64,000 nt of DNA from Clostridium disporicum (GTDB lineage: Bacteria; Bacillota; Clostridia; Clostridiales; Clostridiaceae): assembly GCF_001405015.1 (NCBI RefSeq), contig NZ_CYZX01000010.1, forward strand, positions 62,001 through 126,000. Reading direction: 5' to 3'. Positions 35,860 to 44,852 of the stretch are shown in pieces; within the stretch, counting starts at the first letter, position 1, and every line of letters begins with the position of its first letter. The notes below the pieces were generated by a model that ran no database searches, had not been told where the DNA came from, and saw only the letters and a list, made by a program, of their open reading frames with translations. The position numbers and the translations under genes are program-made.

Positions 35860-36447
35860 TTATTTTTGGCTCTTATATTTTATATAACAATGTCCACATA
35901 ATGATTCATATTCAACATTATCAACTAAATCTATAGCAACTTGTTCTCCTTCAAAAACAAACTTACCATTGATTTTTCTTCCGTTTAAGACAGCTTTTCT
36001 TCCACACTTACAAATTGTTTTCATTTCTTCAATACTATGAGCTAATAGTAATAATCTTGTACTACCTTCAAAACCTTGCATCTTAAAATCCGTTCTTAAT
36101 CCATAGCATATTACAGGTATATCTAATCCGACAGCTATTTCAAATAATTGGTCTATTTGATATGATTTTAAAAATTGAACTTCATCTACTAATATACAAT
36201 TAATTTTATATTTATCATCATTCCATTTTTTAACTTCATCATATATATTCATATCACTATTTATTACTAAGTCAACTTTTCTTTCTACTCCAAGTCTAGA
36301 TACTAACTTATCTCCACCTTTTTTATCAGTAGCTGGTTTTATTAATACTACATTCATTCCACGCTCTTCGTAGTTATGTGCTACCTGCATTAAGTTAGTC
36401 GATTTTCCAGAATTCATCGCTCCGTATCTAAAGTATAATTTACTCAT
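35860..36447 (-). CDS. tdk: Thymidine kinase
   Basis: Phosphorylates thymidine for dTTP salvage. 195 aa, type II. P-loop GAMNSGKST (~8), DEVQFL (~88), zinc ligands in CKCGRKAV (~142) and SLCGHC near the C terminus. AGGAGA precedes the start. Divergent from rpmE. Confidence 0.95.
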   Translation of the reverse strand: MSKLYFRYGAMNSGKSTNLMQVAHNYEERGMNVVLIKPATDKKGGDKLVSRLGVERKVDLVINSDMNIYDEVKKWNDDKYKINCILVDEVQFLKSYQIDQLFEIAVGLDIPVICYGLRTDFKMQGFEGSTRLLLLAHSIEEMKTICKCGRKAVLNGRKINGKFVFEGEQVAIDLVDNVEYESLCGHCYIKYKSQK

Positions 36448-36532
36448 TAATTCGTCTCCTTTTTCGATAGTTATATATCGATTATAGCATTTTAAGCCAT
36501 TATTAAAAAGATGTTTTATCCCTTAATTATCA

Positions 36533-36561
36533 TTGACCTTTTCTACCCCTTATGTTATACT
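36533..36561 (+). promoter_or_regulatory. Promoter of rpmE
   Basis: TTGACC (36533-36538), 17 bp, TATACT (36556-36561), with TG two bases before the -10 box region. About 60 bp of leader before the rpmE start. Confidence 0.75.
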
Positions 36562-36620
36562 CAATTAGTCATTAAATATGTCGTTTAATGATACTTAAAT
36601 TTCGAAAGAGGTGAATCATA

Positions 36621-36827
36621 ATGAGAGAAGGCATACATCCAAATTACCATCACGATGCTGTGGTTAAGTGCGCATGTGGAAACACTTTCACAACTGGATC
36701 AGTTAAGGAAGAATTAAAAGTTGATATATGTGCTAAATGCCACCCATTCTTCACTGGTAAGCAAAAAATCGTTGATATCGGCGGTAGAGTTGATAAGTTC
36801 AACAAGAAATTCGGTCTTAACAAGTAA
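36621..36827 (+). CDS. rpmE: Ribosomal protein L31 (zinc form)
   Basis: 68 aa. Start MREGIHPNYH; zinc ligands Cys in VKCACGN and CAKCHPFFTGKQK, so the zinc-binding (C+) type. AAAGAGGTG precedes ATG. In many clostridia rpmE follows rho on the same strand; here it points the opposite way from rho and tdk. Confidence 0.97.
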   Translation: MREGIHPNYHHDAVVKCACGNTFTTGSVKEELKVDICAKCHPFFTGKQKIVDIGGRVDKFNKKFGLNK

Positions 36828-36844
36828 TTTAACTTTTTTTGATC

Positions 36845-36880
36845 AACAGGAAAGATTTTTATCTTTCCTGTTTTCTTTTT
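36845..36880 (+). terminator. rpmE terminator
   Basis: 12-bp stem AACAGGAAAGAT with its complement, TTTT loop, then TTTTCTTTTT. Confidence 0.85.
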
Positions 36881-36962
36881 ATTTTAAAATTTTTACACTA
36901 ATTAATATGTATACAAAAAGAGAAAGTCTTAATTTTTAACTAATATTAAATATATTAAATGC

Positions 36963-37024
36963 AAAAATCTAGCTAGCGCTAGATTTTTACAATTAACAGC
37001 ATAGGAGCTAACAATAGCTTCTAT
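36963..37024. other. Two orphan hairpins between rpmE and the next gene
   Basis: 11-bp stem AAAAATCTAGC/GCTAGATTTTT (36963-36988) and an 8-bp stem AGGAGCTA/TAGCTTCT (~37001-37023). Neither follows a gene directly. They lack the GTGAAA spacers of the hairpin-array repeat and may be old terminators left in this rearranged patch. Confidence 0.5.
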
Positions 37025-37053
37025 CTCAACTCTTAAGTTTTGATACTTAAATA

Positions 37054-37097
37054 ATAAAGAGTAAAAAGACAATACAAAATTGCTTTTTTACTCTTTA
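37054..37097 (-). terminator. Terminator of the beta-propeller-like gene
   Basis: 15-bp perfect stem ATAAAGAGTAAAAAG with its complement and a 14-nt loop, 25 bp after the stop codon. Confidence 0.7.
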
Positions 37098-37121
37098 TAC
37101 AGTTATTACTTGAAAGTTTTT

Positions 37122-38219
37122 TTATTTAACTATATGAATATTAGATAGTACCATACCATGTATAGCTGCGTACTCTTTTTGAGTTTCTAAAGATAACTCC
37201 GGTGTTGTGTAAATAATATAGTTATCGCTTATATTACAAGTAGTTATATTGGAATGGTCCCCTATATTGATAACTTGTTCATTTTTTCTATCATAAAATT
37301 GTATTTTATCAAGCTCTTGCCATGATATAAACCTCTCACTAATTTTAGGGAAATCATATGAATAATCATTATTAGCCTGAATAGTAATTAATTTATTTTT
37401 CGTATATACATCTAAGTAATATTTTTTATCATAATCTACAGATGATACAACTAAAGACTCGTTATCCCCTTCTATATAAAGAACCTTTTTGTTATTAGTT
37501 ATTTGTCTTACTTCATTAGTTTCTATATTTTCTATACATACAGCTGATGAATTATGATTATATATATCCTCAGTAATATAGGCTATGCAATTATTTAATA
37601 TTACAGGACTCGTAGCATTTTCTTTAAATACAGAAGTCTCACCAGTACTTATAGTATATTTTCTTATTAATGGATACATCATATTATCTTTATATTCATA
37701 ATCTACCCACAAAATAAAATCATTCCCCAAAGATAGTGGACTTGAATCTAGAGATAAAAAAGAATCACTTTCAAATATTGTAACTATCTCATTAGTAGAT
37801 TTATCACATAATTTTATTCTTGTACCTTGCTTTTCATATTGATAAACCCCTTCTATCCAAACTATATATTTATTATTTTCTTTTAGTAAAACTGGCCTTA
37901 AATCATTTTCTACTTCATGAATTATATTACTAGTACTTGTGTCCATATTATAAGCTAATAAATTATACTTACTATTTTCATTTCTACCAGTATATCCATA
38001 TATAATACCATCATCCGAAACTCCTAAAGGTAACCAAGGAATGTCTTGTTCTAATTCTCCTAATATTTTATTAAACGATAATTCACTTTCAAGAATACTT
38101 TTATTTAAAGTATTCTTAACTTCTATATCATTCTTACTATTAGCAAAGTCTGTATTATATATAATGTATAAACAAATTATAACTATAATTAATGTAATAA
38201 TTATTTTATATTTTTTCAT
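37122..38219 (-). CDS. Membrane-anchored beta-propeller-like protein
   Basis: 365 aa; exact family not recognised. One N-terminal membrane helix (KIIITLIIVIICLYIIY) makes an anchored external protein. The rest is a run of similar ~45-residue blocks with strand-rich, Trp/Tyr-containing motifs (KYIVWIEGVY, NDFILWVDYEYK, NCIAYITEDIY, ERFISWQELDKIQF, DNYIIYTTPEL), the look of a six- or seven-bladed TolB-type propeller. Downstream of, and in line with, the secreted C39-like protease (35 bp gap), so they may act together. Confidence 0.7.
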   Translation of the reverse strand: MKKYKIIITLIIVIICLYIIYNTDFANSKNDIEVKNTLNKSILESELSFNKILGELEQDIPWLPLGVSDDGIIYGYTGRNENSKYNLLAYNMDTSTSNIIHEVENDLRPVLLKENNKYIVWIEGVYQYEKQGTRIKLCDKSTNEIVTIFESDSFLSLDSSPLSLGNDFILWVDYEYKDNMMYPLIRKYTISTGETSVFKENATSPVILNNCIAYITEDIYNHNSSAVCIENIETNEVRQITNNKKVLYIEGDNESLVVSSVDYDKKYYLDVYTKNKLITIQANNDYSYDFPKISERFISWQELDKIQFYDRKNEQVINIGDHSNITTCNISDNYIIYTTPELSLETQKEYAAIHGMVLSNIHIVK

Positions 38220-38254
38220 CTTAGTAACTATCCTTATTTAATATATTCTTTATA

Positions 38255-39217
38255 TTACCATACGATCCCTCTACCATCAGTTACATTAGCCATTGTAGAA
38301 AGAGATACGTTATAGTATGGATTCTTTATATTTTGATACCAACTTACTGAAGAAGCATTATATATAGGCTCAGCATAATGAATAGTATCTCCATAATTAT
38401 AATAACCATCTATTGGAACCCAATGGAATATTTCATATCCTGCTGGATGTCCTGGAAGATACGAACCACCTGGAACCTCCCATATATCTGCAGCTATCCC
38501 ATATCCTCTATCTATAGAATATACTACTTTAGATTTTAATCCTGATGCAGTAACCGATGAACCATAAATACTATAATAGTTTATTCCTTGATATTTGTTT
38601 AGTGTATATTGCATTGGATTATATCCATCTGCATTACCTCCAACCCACCATGGAGTATTTCCCCATACATCTGTTTCTAGCCAATCCTTATGAGCTAAAG
38701 TTTTTTGTGAAGGATTGGAGCTCCTTGAAGAAATTATAGATTTTGCTGTAGATGGCCCACAGTAATAGTCTTGCTCCTGTGGAACTTGAAGTAAAGTTTC
38801 TATCATTCCGCTAGCAGCCCTTGAAAATAAATTAACATTGGTATAGTTACCAGTGTTTTTAATCTTCTCTAAATAAGCATTAGAAAGTTGCTCATTACTT
38901 CTTTCAATTGATTCATCTAAAAACGTGTTAGCTGATAAAATAAATTCCTTTTCATATTCATCACTAGATAAATTCTTTGACTTTTGTAAGTAATAATCTT
39001 TGCTTATGTTTCCTTGTTTAAACTCATAATATAATTCTGCATTATCACTTTTATTTTTATCTTTAGTAGATTCAAAATCTACATAGGTAGATTTATCCCC
39101 CTTGCTGAAGCTATTTGTAATAAACCCACTATTACTTGGTGATGCATTAGCCATACTTATCGTTGATGATGTTAAGATAAAAGTGGCTACCAAAACTTGT
39201 AAAAACCTTTTTTTCAT
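38255..39217 (-). CDS. Secreted papain-like (C39-type) cysteine protease
   Basis: 320 aa with a signal peptide (KKRFLQVLVATFILTSSTISMANAS, cut near residue 26). A ~110-residue charged propeptide-like region is followed by a C39-like domain: VPQEQDYYCGPSTA (~150, Gln oxyanion and Cys nucleophile) and EIFHWVPIDGYYNYG (~267, catalytic His and Asp). No ABC-transporter part, so not a bacteriocin exporter. May process surface or secreted proteins. Its neighbour is the beta-propeller-like protein; the patch around it holds mobile-element remnants, suggesting accessory origin. Confidence 0.8.
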   Translation of the reverse strand: MKKRFLQVLVATFILTSSTISMANASPSNSGFITNSFSKGDKSTYVDFESTKDKNKSDNAELYYEFKQGNISKDYYLQKSKNLSSDEYEKEFILSANTFLDESIERSNEQLSNAYLEKIKNTGNYTNVNLFSRAASGMIETLLQVPQEQDYYCGPSTAKSIISSRSSNPSQKTLAHKDWLETDVWGNTPWWVGGNADGYNPMQYTLNKYQGINYYSIYGSSVTASGLKSKVVYSIDRGYGIAADIWEVPGGSYLPGHPAGYEIFHWVPIDGYYNYGDTIHYAEPIYNASSVSWYQNIKNPYYNVSLSTMANVTDGRGIVW

Positions 39218-39382
39218 TATAAGTCCCCCTATATACCATTTTATTAATTTTTCATAATAATTTTAACATAGCTATATACTCATAATTTGTAGTAATTTGT
39301 AATAAATATATCTTTTTTAATATTATATAATAGTTTTAATATCAAACAATTATTGAAGAAACCCAAAATACTGAAAGCACTA

Positions 39383-39529
39383 ATGAGAAGGGGTTATCTG
39401 TTGAAAAAATATGAAAAACTTCAATCAAAGATAAACCTTTTGCAAGCTGAGAATGTATTATTAAAAAAGTTAGAAATGATAGAAATAGGTGATTATATTG
39501 ACTATCATAATAATTATAGGTCTCAATGA
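39383..39529 (+). pseudogene. Remnant of IS3-family transposase OrfA
   Basis: A 48-codon ORF with no good ribosome site. Its middle, KYEKLQSKINLLQAENVLLKKLE, resembles the leucine-zipper end of IS3/IS150-type OrfA (ENxxLKKL). No HTH part precedes it and no OrfB follows, so it is a fragment. Identity is tentative because the match is short. Confidence 0.4.
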
Positions 39530-39681
39530 AATTAAAAGAAGATGACTCCTGTTAATTACAGAAATTATCTTCTTAATGTTGCTTAGACTTTTTATAATAT
39601 CTATTTAATCTGGTTAAATCCAATAATTTTTATTATGTCGAAACTATAGAAATACTTGATTTACTAACTATTTTATTAATT

Positions 39682-40161
39682 CTATTTATCTAAATCCTTA
39701 CGTCTTCTTATAAATAATCCTAATAGTGCTAACATACTACCTTTAATTATAGTAGCAAGTCCAGATCCTCCCCCTGTTGCAGGTAACTTATTAGCATTAG
39801 AGTTTGAGGAACCTTCATTATTTGACTCTTGCTTACTTGGGTTTATTTCCTCTTTATTTTGTTCTTCTTGATTAGGTTTTTCTTGATTTACAACTACATT
39901 ATTATTATTATCTTCTGTACCTACATCCCCTTTATTTTCATTTCTTGAAATGAAGTCATTAACAGAACTTAAAACATCTTTATAAATATTCTTAACCTTT
40001 AGCTCTATTTAGCATTCTTCACTATAATTATTAACCTTTCTAGTTAATGTACTTTTCCTAATAGAAAATCTTACTATTGTATATTCATCGCTATGTTCTA
40101 CACTCCTTATATTTGCAGCAAATTCTTCTAAACTTAATAATAGCTTATCTGAAATATCCTT
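39682..40161 (-). pseudogene. Broken LPXTG cell-wall-anchored surface protein (3' part)
   Basis: Minus-strand frame ending at 39682 encodes a sortase signal: LPATG followed by GGSGLATIIKGSMLALLGLF and RRRKDLDK, preceded by an Asn/Glu/Gln-rich wall spacer (NQEKPNQEEQNKEEINPS). About 200 codons' length is readable back to ~40161, but an in-frame TAA (...NNYSEEC*) interrupts it near 40009 and another TAA precedes the frame, with no start codon. So it is a 5'-truncated, nonsense-mutated relic. Confidence 0.75.
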
Positions 40162-40268
40162 TTATTTATAAATTACTTAATTCTATCAAAAAAACTTTGA
40201 TATCACTATTTTTTATCTAAATAGTATTATTAATAGCTCCTACGCTATAAATATAGAAAGTATTTTTA

Positions 40269-40320
40269 CAAACAAAAGCCTTAACATATATTTTCTATAT
40301 ACTGTTAAGGCTTTTGTTTG
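40269..40320. terminator. Large hairpin, probably the old rho terminator
   Basis: 18-bp perfect stem (40269-40286 with 40303-40320) with a 16-nt loop. It lies 230 bp past the rho stop codon, beyond an IS66 remnant. Simplest reading: a rho terminator pushed away by the insertion. Confidence 0.5.
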
Positions 40321-40412
40321 ATATATTGTTTTCGTATTAATTATTAGTCTTAAATGATTTATTAACACTATTTATATAATATTTTAGTATAGCTTTTTCA
40401 CCAATTTTTTAC

Positions 40413-40523
40413 CTATTTTTCACCATATTGAACTGTATTAGTTATTCTTTCAGGAAGTTTACCCATATTTTTTCTTCGACACTTTGGACATTTTTCAACT
40501 TTTGTTCTATGATCAATAACTTT
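40413..40523 (-). pseudogene. Remnant of IS66-family transposase
   Basis: A minus-strand stretch reads VIDHRTKVEKCPKCRRKN then MGKLPERITNTVQYGEK and a stop. The CPxC zinc knuckle and the (F/L)PE-x-(V/I)T-x-x-VQYG pattern are the IS66 transposase zinc-binding region. Only ~35 codons remain; no other IS66 genes are nearby. Confidence 0.7.
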
Positions 40524-40546
40524 AACTTTTTACTCTTAATTCCTAA

Positions 40547-41953
40547 CTACTTTTTAAACACATCACTTTTTGGAAATACTGAAATAAATTCTTCGTTATC
40601 CTTAGTTTTAGAAAGCATATTAATAAGATTTTCAGTTATAGTTTCTATATTTCCATCTCTATACATAACTCTTCTTATAGCAAAAGCAACTTCTTTTTCA
40701 GCTTCACTTAACAATAAGTCTTCTTTTCTTGTTCCTGACTTATAAATATCTATAGCTGGGAATATTCTTCTTTCTTGAAGCTTTCTATCTAAATGAACTT
40801 CCATATTTCCTGTTCCTTTAAATTCTTCAAATATCATATCATCCATTCTTGATCCAGTTTCAACTAAAGCTGTAGCAAGTATAGTTAATGATCCACCTTC
40901 TTCTATATTTCTAGCTGCTCCAAAGAATTTCTTTGGCATTATTAATGCCCCTGGATCTAAACCTCCAGATAAAGTTCTTCCTGTTGGTGTTATAGTAAGA
41001 TTATAAGCTCTTGATAGTCTAGTAATACTATCTAAAAGTATAACTACATCCTTACCTTGTTCAACCATTCTTTTAGCTCTTTCTAACACCATTCTTGATA
41101 CCTTAATATGGTTTTGTGGTTCTTCATCAAAAGTTGAATAGATAACATCCCCATCTATTGATCTCTTCATATCTGTAACTTCTTCAGGTCTTTCATCTAT
41201 TAATAAAACTATAAGTTTAACATCTGGATAGTTACGTGAAATATTTTGTGCTACCTTCTTTAACAAAGTTGTTTTACCAGCCTTTGGTGGCGCAACTATT
41301 ATACCTCTTTGCCCTTTACCTATTGGACATATTATATCCATAAGTCTTGAAGATAAATCATTTCTATCTTTACTTTCTAAATGTAACCTTTCATTAGGAT
41401 ATATAGGAGTTAAAGTTTCAAAAGCTTTTCTTCCTATAGCTTTGTTAGGATCTTCACCATTTACTTTCTCAACAAAAAGTAGAGCCTTAAATTTTTCTCC
41501 CTCTTTAGCTTCTCTTACTTTCCCTTGAACCTCATCTCCTGTTTTAAGGTTAAATCTTCTTATTTGAGACGGAGATACATATATATCATTTTCTCCTGTT
41601 TGATAATTATCACATCTTAAAAAACCAAAGTTATTATTTTCTTGAACTTCTAATACACCTTTGGCAGAACCTGATTCATTTATCATTACTTTAAGTCTTT
41701 CTTTTTTTTCTTCCCTATTTTCTTCATTAACTTGTTCTTGTGTTATATCCACTTCTTGATTTACAGCCTTCAGTTTAGGAGCAATTTTTTCTACTAATAC
41801 TACTCCATCTTTTTCAATTCTATTAGGTGAAATTTTTATTATCTCATCTACTAATTCTAATTTTTTTAATTTACTTATATTTTTAATGCCTAAATTCTTA
41901 GCAATTTCCTTTAACTCTGCTAAGGTCATCTTTTCATAGTTTTCTCTTGTCAA
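40547..41953 (-). CDS. rho: Transcription termination factor Rho
   Basis: RNA-dependent ATPase/translocase that ends transcription. 468 aa starting at TTG with GGAGGTG 6 bp upstream. N-terminal Rho-N helical domain (MTLAELKEIAKNLGIKNISK), charged linker (~75-95), cold-shock-like RNA-binding fold (GVLEVQENNNFGFLR), Walker A APPKAGKTTLLK (~222), Walker B LIVLLIDERPEEV, and ITRLSRAYN. The 260-bp gap upstream is AT-rich with no clear hairpin attenuator. Confidence 0.96.
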   Translation of the reverse strand: MTRENYEKMTLAELKEIAKNLGIKNISKLKKLELVDEIIKISPNRIEKDGVVLVEKIAPKLKAVNQEVDITQEQVNEENREEKKERLKVMINESGSAKGVLEVQENNNFGFLRCDNYQTGENDIYVSPSQIRRFNLKTGDEVQGKVREAKEGEKFKALLFVEKVNGEDPNKAIGRKAFETLTPIYPNERLHLESKDRNDLSSRLMDIICPIGKGQRGIIVAPPKAGKTTLLKKVAQNISRNYPDVKLIVLLIDERPEEVTDMKRSIDGDVIYSTFDEEPQNHIKVSRMVLERAKRMVEQGKDVVILLDSITRLSRAYNLTITPTGRTLSGGLDPGALIMPKKFFGAARNIEEGGSLTILATALVETGSRMDDMIFEEFKGTGNMEVHLDRKLQERRIFPAIDIYKSGTRKEDLLLSEAEKEVAFAIRRVMYRDGNIETITENLINMLSKTKDNEEFISVFPKSDVFKK

Positions 41954-42172
41954 AACTACACCTCCAATTGTTATTTTACATAGGGAATTCTTAGACTATC
42001 TCTCTAGAACTGATATATGTGAATTGAATTATTATCTATAATTTAGATTATATAAAGCAGAAATTTATCTCTTTTGCTTATGTATATATAATTATGAAGC
42101 AATAAAAGATAAAAAACAATAAAAACTTATATTATAAGCTTATCCCTTTTTTTATTTTTTATAACAACCATC

Positions 42173-42202
42173 AAAAAAGAAGCACAGAATATCTATGCTC
42201 CT
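42173..42202 (-). terminator. pyrG terminator
   Basis: 10-bp stem with two G-T pairs (42179-42201) followed by TTTTTT on the minus strand. Confidence 0.75.
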
Positions 42203-42214
42203 CTATATATTTAA

Positions 42215-43819
42215 TTACTTATTATTTTTTAATGATGCATTTATAAATCCTATGAATAAAGGATGTGGATTATTTGGTCTTGATTTCAATTCTGGATGGA
42301 ATTGAGTTGCTACAAACCATGGATGATTTTTAACTTCAACAATTTCAACCAATTTACCATCTGGGCTCGTCCCTACTATATTCATTCCAGCTTCTATTAT
42401 AGCTTTTCTAAAATCATTATTGAATTCATATCTATGTCTATGTCTTTCATATATTAATTCATTTTTATAGCTTTCATACGATTTAGATTCTTTATCAAGA
42501 TTACAAGGATATGCTCCCAATCTCATTGTTCCACCTAAATCTTCTATATCCTCTTGATCTTTCATTAAATCAATAACTGGATACTTAGTATTTGGGTTAA
42601 TCTCTGCACTATTAGCACCTTCATATCCAAGAACATTTCTTGCAAATTCAATTACTGCTGTTTGCATTCCTAAGCAAATTCCTAAGAAAGGTATATTATT
42701 TTCTCTAGCATATCTAATTGCTTCTATCTTACCTTCTACCCCTCTATCTCCAAATCCACCTGGAACAAGTATTCCATTTACATCATCAAATAGCTTTTCA
42801 GCTGTTTCAGTTGTAACATCTTCAGCATTTATCCATTTAATATTTACATTTGAATCATTATAAAGGCCACCATGCTTTAATGCTTCAACAACAGATATAT
42901 ACGCATCGTGAAGTTCTACATACTTACCAACTAAAGCTATATTAACCTCATCTTTAATAACTTTAATCTTCTTAACCATGTCTATCCATTCAGTATTATC
43001 TATATCTCTACAGCCTAACTCAAGCTTTTCAACTACTAATCTATCTAATCCTTCTTTATGAAGCATTAATGGAATTTCATATAAATGATCCGCATCTAAA
43101 TTTTGTATAACACATTTAGCTTCTAAATTACAAAATAGACCTATCTTAGCTCTTAGCTCCTCTGATATCTCTTGTTCACTCCTACAAACTATTATATCAG
43201 GTTGTATTCCTATACTTCTTAATTCTTTAACTGAGTGTTGAGTCGGTTTAGTTTTAAGTTCACCTGATTTTCCCAAGTAAGGAACTAATGTTACATGTAT
43301 GAAGCATACATTTTCTCTACCTACATCATATTTTATTTGTCTTATAGCTTCAAGAAATGGTAGTGATTCTATGTCTCCAACAGTTCCTCCTATTTCAGTG
43401 ATAACTACATCTACATCTTGTTCGTTACTAACTTTATAAACTCTTTCTTTTATCTCGTTAGTTATATGTGGTATAACTTGAACTGTACCTCCTAAATATT
43501 CACCACGTCTTTCTTTAGATATTACAGACCAATATATCTTACCAGTAGTTACATTACTATTTTTAGTTAAATTTTCATCTATAAATCTTTCATAATGTCC
43601 TAAATCTAAATCTGTTTCTGCTCCATCATCAGTAACAAAAACCTCTCCATGTTGATATGGGCTCATTGTTCCTGGATCTATATTTATATATGGATCAAAT
43701 TTTTGAATTGATACCTTTAGACCTCTATTTTTTAATAATCTTCCTAGAGATGCTGCTGTTATCCCCTTCCCTAATGAAGATACAACCCCACCTGTAACAA
43801 AAACATATTTAGTACTCAT
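42215..43819 (-). CDS. pyrG: CTP synthase
   Basis: UTP + Gln + ATP to CTP. 534 aa. N-terminal synthase domain with GGVVSSLGKGITAASLG (P-loop, ~10) and C-terminal class-I glutaminase with nucleophile Cys in LGICLGMQTAV (~380) and ATQFHPELKSRP near the end. AGGAGG precedes ATG. No clear G-run attenuator of the Bacillus pyrG type was seen. Confidence 0.97.
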   Translation of the reverse strand: MSTKYVFVTGGVVSSLGKGITAASLGRLLKNRGLKVSIQKFDPYINIDPGTMSPYQHGEVFVTDDGAETDLDLGHYERFIDENLTKNSNVTTGKIYWSVISKERRGEYLGGTVQVIPHITNEIKERVYKVSNEQDVDVVITEIGGTVGDIESLPFLEAIRQIKYDVGRENVCFIHVTLVPYLGKSGELKTKPTQHSVKELRSIGIQPDIIVCRSEQEISEELRAKIGLFCNLEAKCVIQNLDADHLYEIPLMLHKEGLDRLVVEKLELGCRDIDNTEWIDMVKKIKVIKDEVNIALVGKYVELHDAYISVVEALKHGGLYNDSNVNIKWINAEDVTTETAEKLFDDVNGILVPGGFGDRGVEGKIEAIRYARENNIPFLGICLGMQTAVIEFARNVLGYEGANSAEINPNTKYPVIDLMKDQEDIEDLGGTMRLGAYPCNLDKESKSYESYKNELIYERHRHRYEFNNDFRKAIIEAGMNIVGTSPDGKLVEIVEVKNHPWFVATQFHPELKSRPNNPHPLFIGFINASLKNNK

Positions 43820-43894
43820 TTATATTTCCTCCTAAATAAATAAAATTAGCATTTAATAACTATAAAAATTCAAATAAAAAACTCAATTTTTCTA

Positions 43895-43923
43895 TTGACT
43901 ATTGATTTTATATTTAGTATAAT
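43895..43923 (+). promoter_or_regulatory. Consensus promoter pointing away from pyrG
   Basis: TTGACT (43895-43900), 17 bp, TATAAT (43918-43923) on the plus strand. No plus-strand gene follows; a transcript would run into the hairpin at 43931-43955 and then antisense to the 96-aa gene. Confidence 0.5.
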
Positions 43924-43955
43924 TTAAAATACCTCACTCTATAAATAAGTGAGGT
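43922..43955 (-). terminator. Terminator of the 96-aa gene
   Basis: Stem ACCTCACT/AGTGAGGT (43931-43955) with ATTTTAAATT on the minus strand, about 55 bp after the gene. Confidence 0.6.
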
Positions 43956-44010
43956 GAATCAATATTTTTCTATGATATCATAATATTTTATTCTTTATCA
44001 ATGTCTTTTA

Positions 44011-44301
44011 TTAGTCATTTTTTATTGTTTTATCTAAAATTACGTAATTATCCCTGAATTGCTTATTAATAAGCAATCTTTCTTCAGCTTTCTTCAAATT
44101 ATAATTTATACTCTTATTACTACTAAACATCAGCTCATCTATAAGCTTATCTTTTTCTAAACATCCATATTCTTTTAATAGTAATAAAAATAAATATTTA
44201 CACTCTTTATTTTTGAGTAAATATAATAAATCAAAATTAGTTATTTTATAATATTTACATAATACATCTACCACAACTCTATACTTTTCTATATTTATCA
44301 C
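44011..44301 (-). CDS. Small helical protein, possibly DnaA domain-IV-like
   Basis: 96 aa; family not firmly recognised. The order of segments (CKYYKITNFDLLYLLKNKECKYLFLLLLKEY ... LIDELMFSSNKSINYNLKKAEERL, given here in parts) loosely recalls the helix-turn-helix end of DnaA: a first helix pair, then the DNA-reading helix and a final amphipathic helix. No ATPase part. Between pyrG and the DUF1934 gene, same strand. A DNA-binding role is possible but unproven. Confidence 0.55.
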   Translation of the reverse strand: MINIEKYRVVVDVLCKYYKITNFDLLYLLKNKECKYLFLLLLKEYGCLEKDKLIDELMFSSNKSINYNLKKAEERLLINKQFRDNYVILDKTIKND

Positions 44302-44389
44302 CTCTAAATCAAACTATAGACAAAAACATATCTTTATTAACTTCAATAACCACTTATTTAATTTATCCCCATAAAACTTTCATTTATAC

Positions 44390-44417
44390 AAAAAAAAGTG
44401 GCATAAAGCCACTTTTT
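44390..44417 (-). terminator. Terminator of the DUF1934 gene
   Basis: Perfect stem AAAAAGTGGC-ATAAA-GCCACTTTTT just after the stop codon. Confidence 0.85.
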
Positions 44418-44426
44418 CCATTTTTA

Positions 44427-44843
44427 CTATTGAACTTTTATCTTTACCTTTATCTCTGTTGTTATAGGCGGTTGTCCTTCTGCACTTAAAAGATACTTAG
44501 CATAAATAAATCCACCATTCTCATCTATATTTATATCTAATATCTTCGTATCTATATGTAAATGTAACATACCATATGGTGTATTGTATAATGATAATCC
44601 CATTTCTCCTATTTTAAATTCCATAGTAGTACATGTTGTACCAACTCTTTCTAAAACAAATCTATCTTCTTCAATTTTAAGATTTGTCGTTGTTCCCTTC
44701 ATTCCAGAAATCTCTGATTCTTCATATATAATTTCATACGAACTTTCTTTCACTATAAATTTCCCTGGAGTAATAACTTCAATTGCATCACTTTCATCTA
44801 TATCAGAAAAACTTTTCACTTGAATTATTGCATTCTTCTCCAT
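44427..44843 (-). CDS. DUF1934 (YwiB-like) beta-barrel protein
   Basis: 138 aa, strand-rich, no signal peptide. SYEIIYEESEISGMKGTTTNLKI and the C-terminal YLLSAEGQPPITTEIKVKI match the DUF1934 family, a small calycin-like barrel of unknown function common near pyrG/argS in Firmicutes. Follows the ThiI-like gene by 9 bp, likely one transcript. Confidence 0.8.
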   Translation of the reverse strand: MEKNAIIQVKSFSDIDESDAIEVITPGKFIVKESSYEIIYEESEISGMKGTTTNLKIEEDRFVLERVGTTCTTMEFKIGEMGLSLYNTPYGMLHLHIDTKILDINIDENGGFIYAKYLLSAEGQPPITTEIKVKIKVQ

Positions 44844-44852
44844 AATTTCCTC

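Noticed and set aside
36721..36939. 72-aa open frame overlapping the end of rpmE
   Set aside because: Out of frame with rpmE and reading through its terminator.
36963..37024. Another copy of the hairpin-array repeat
   Set aside because: Hairpins are present but the GTGAAA/TTTTCAC spacers and the edge hairpin are absent.
38255..39217. Bacteriocin ABC exporter peptidase
   Set aside because: The C39-like domain has a signal peptide and no membrane or ABC domains; no bacteriocin precursor gene nearby.
43922..43955. pyrG attenuator
   Set aside because: It is over 100 bp upstream of pyrG and directly after the preceding gene; no G-run initiation pattern. It fits a plain terminator.
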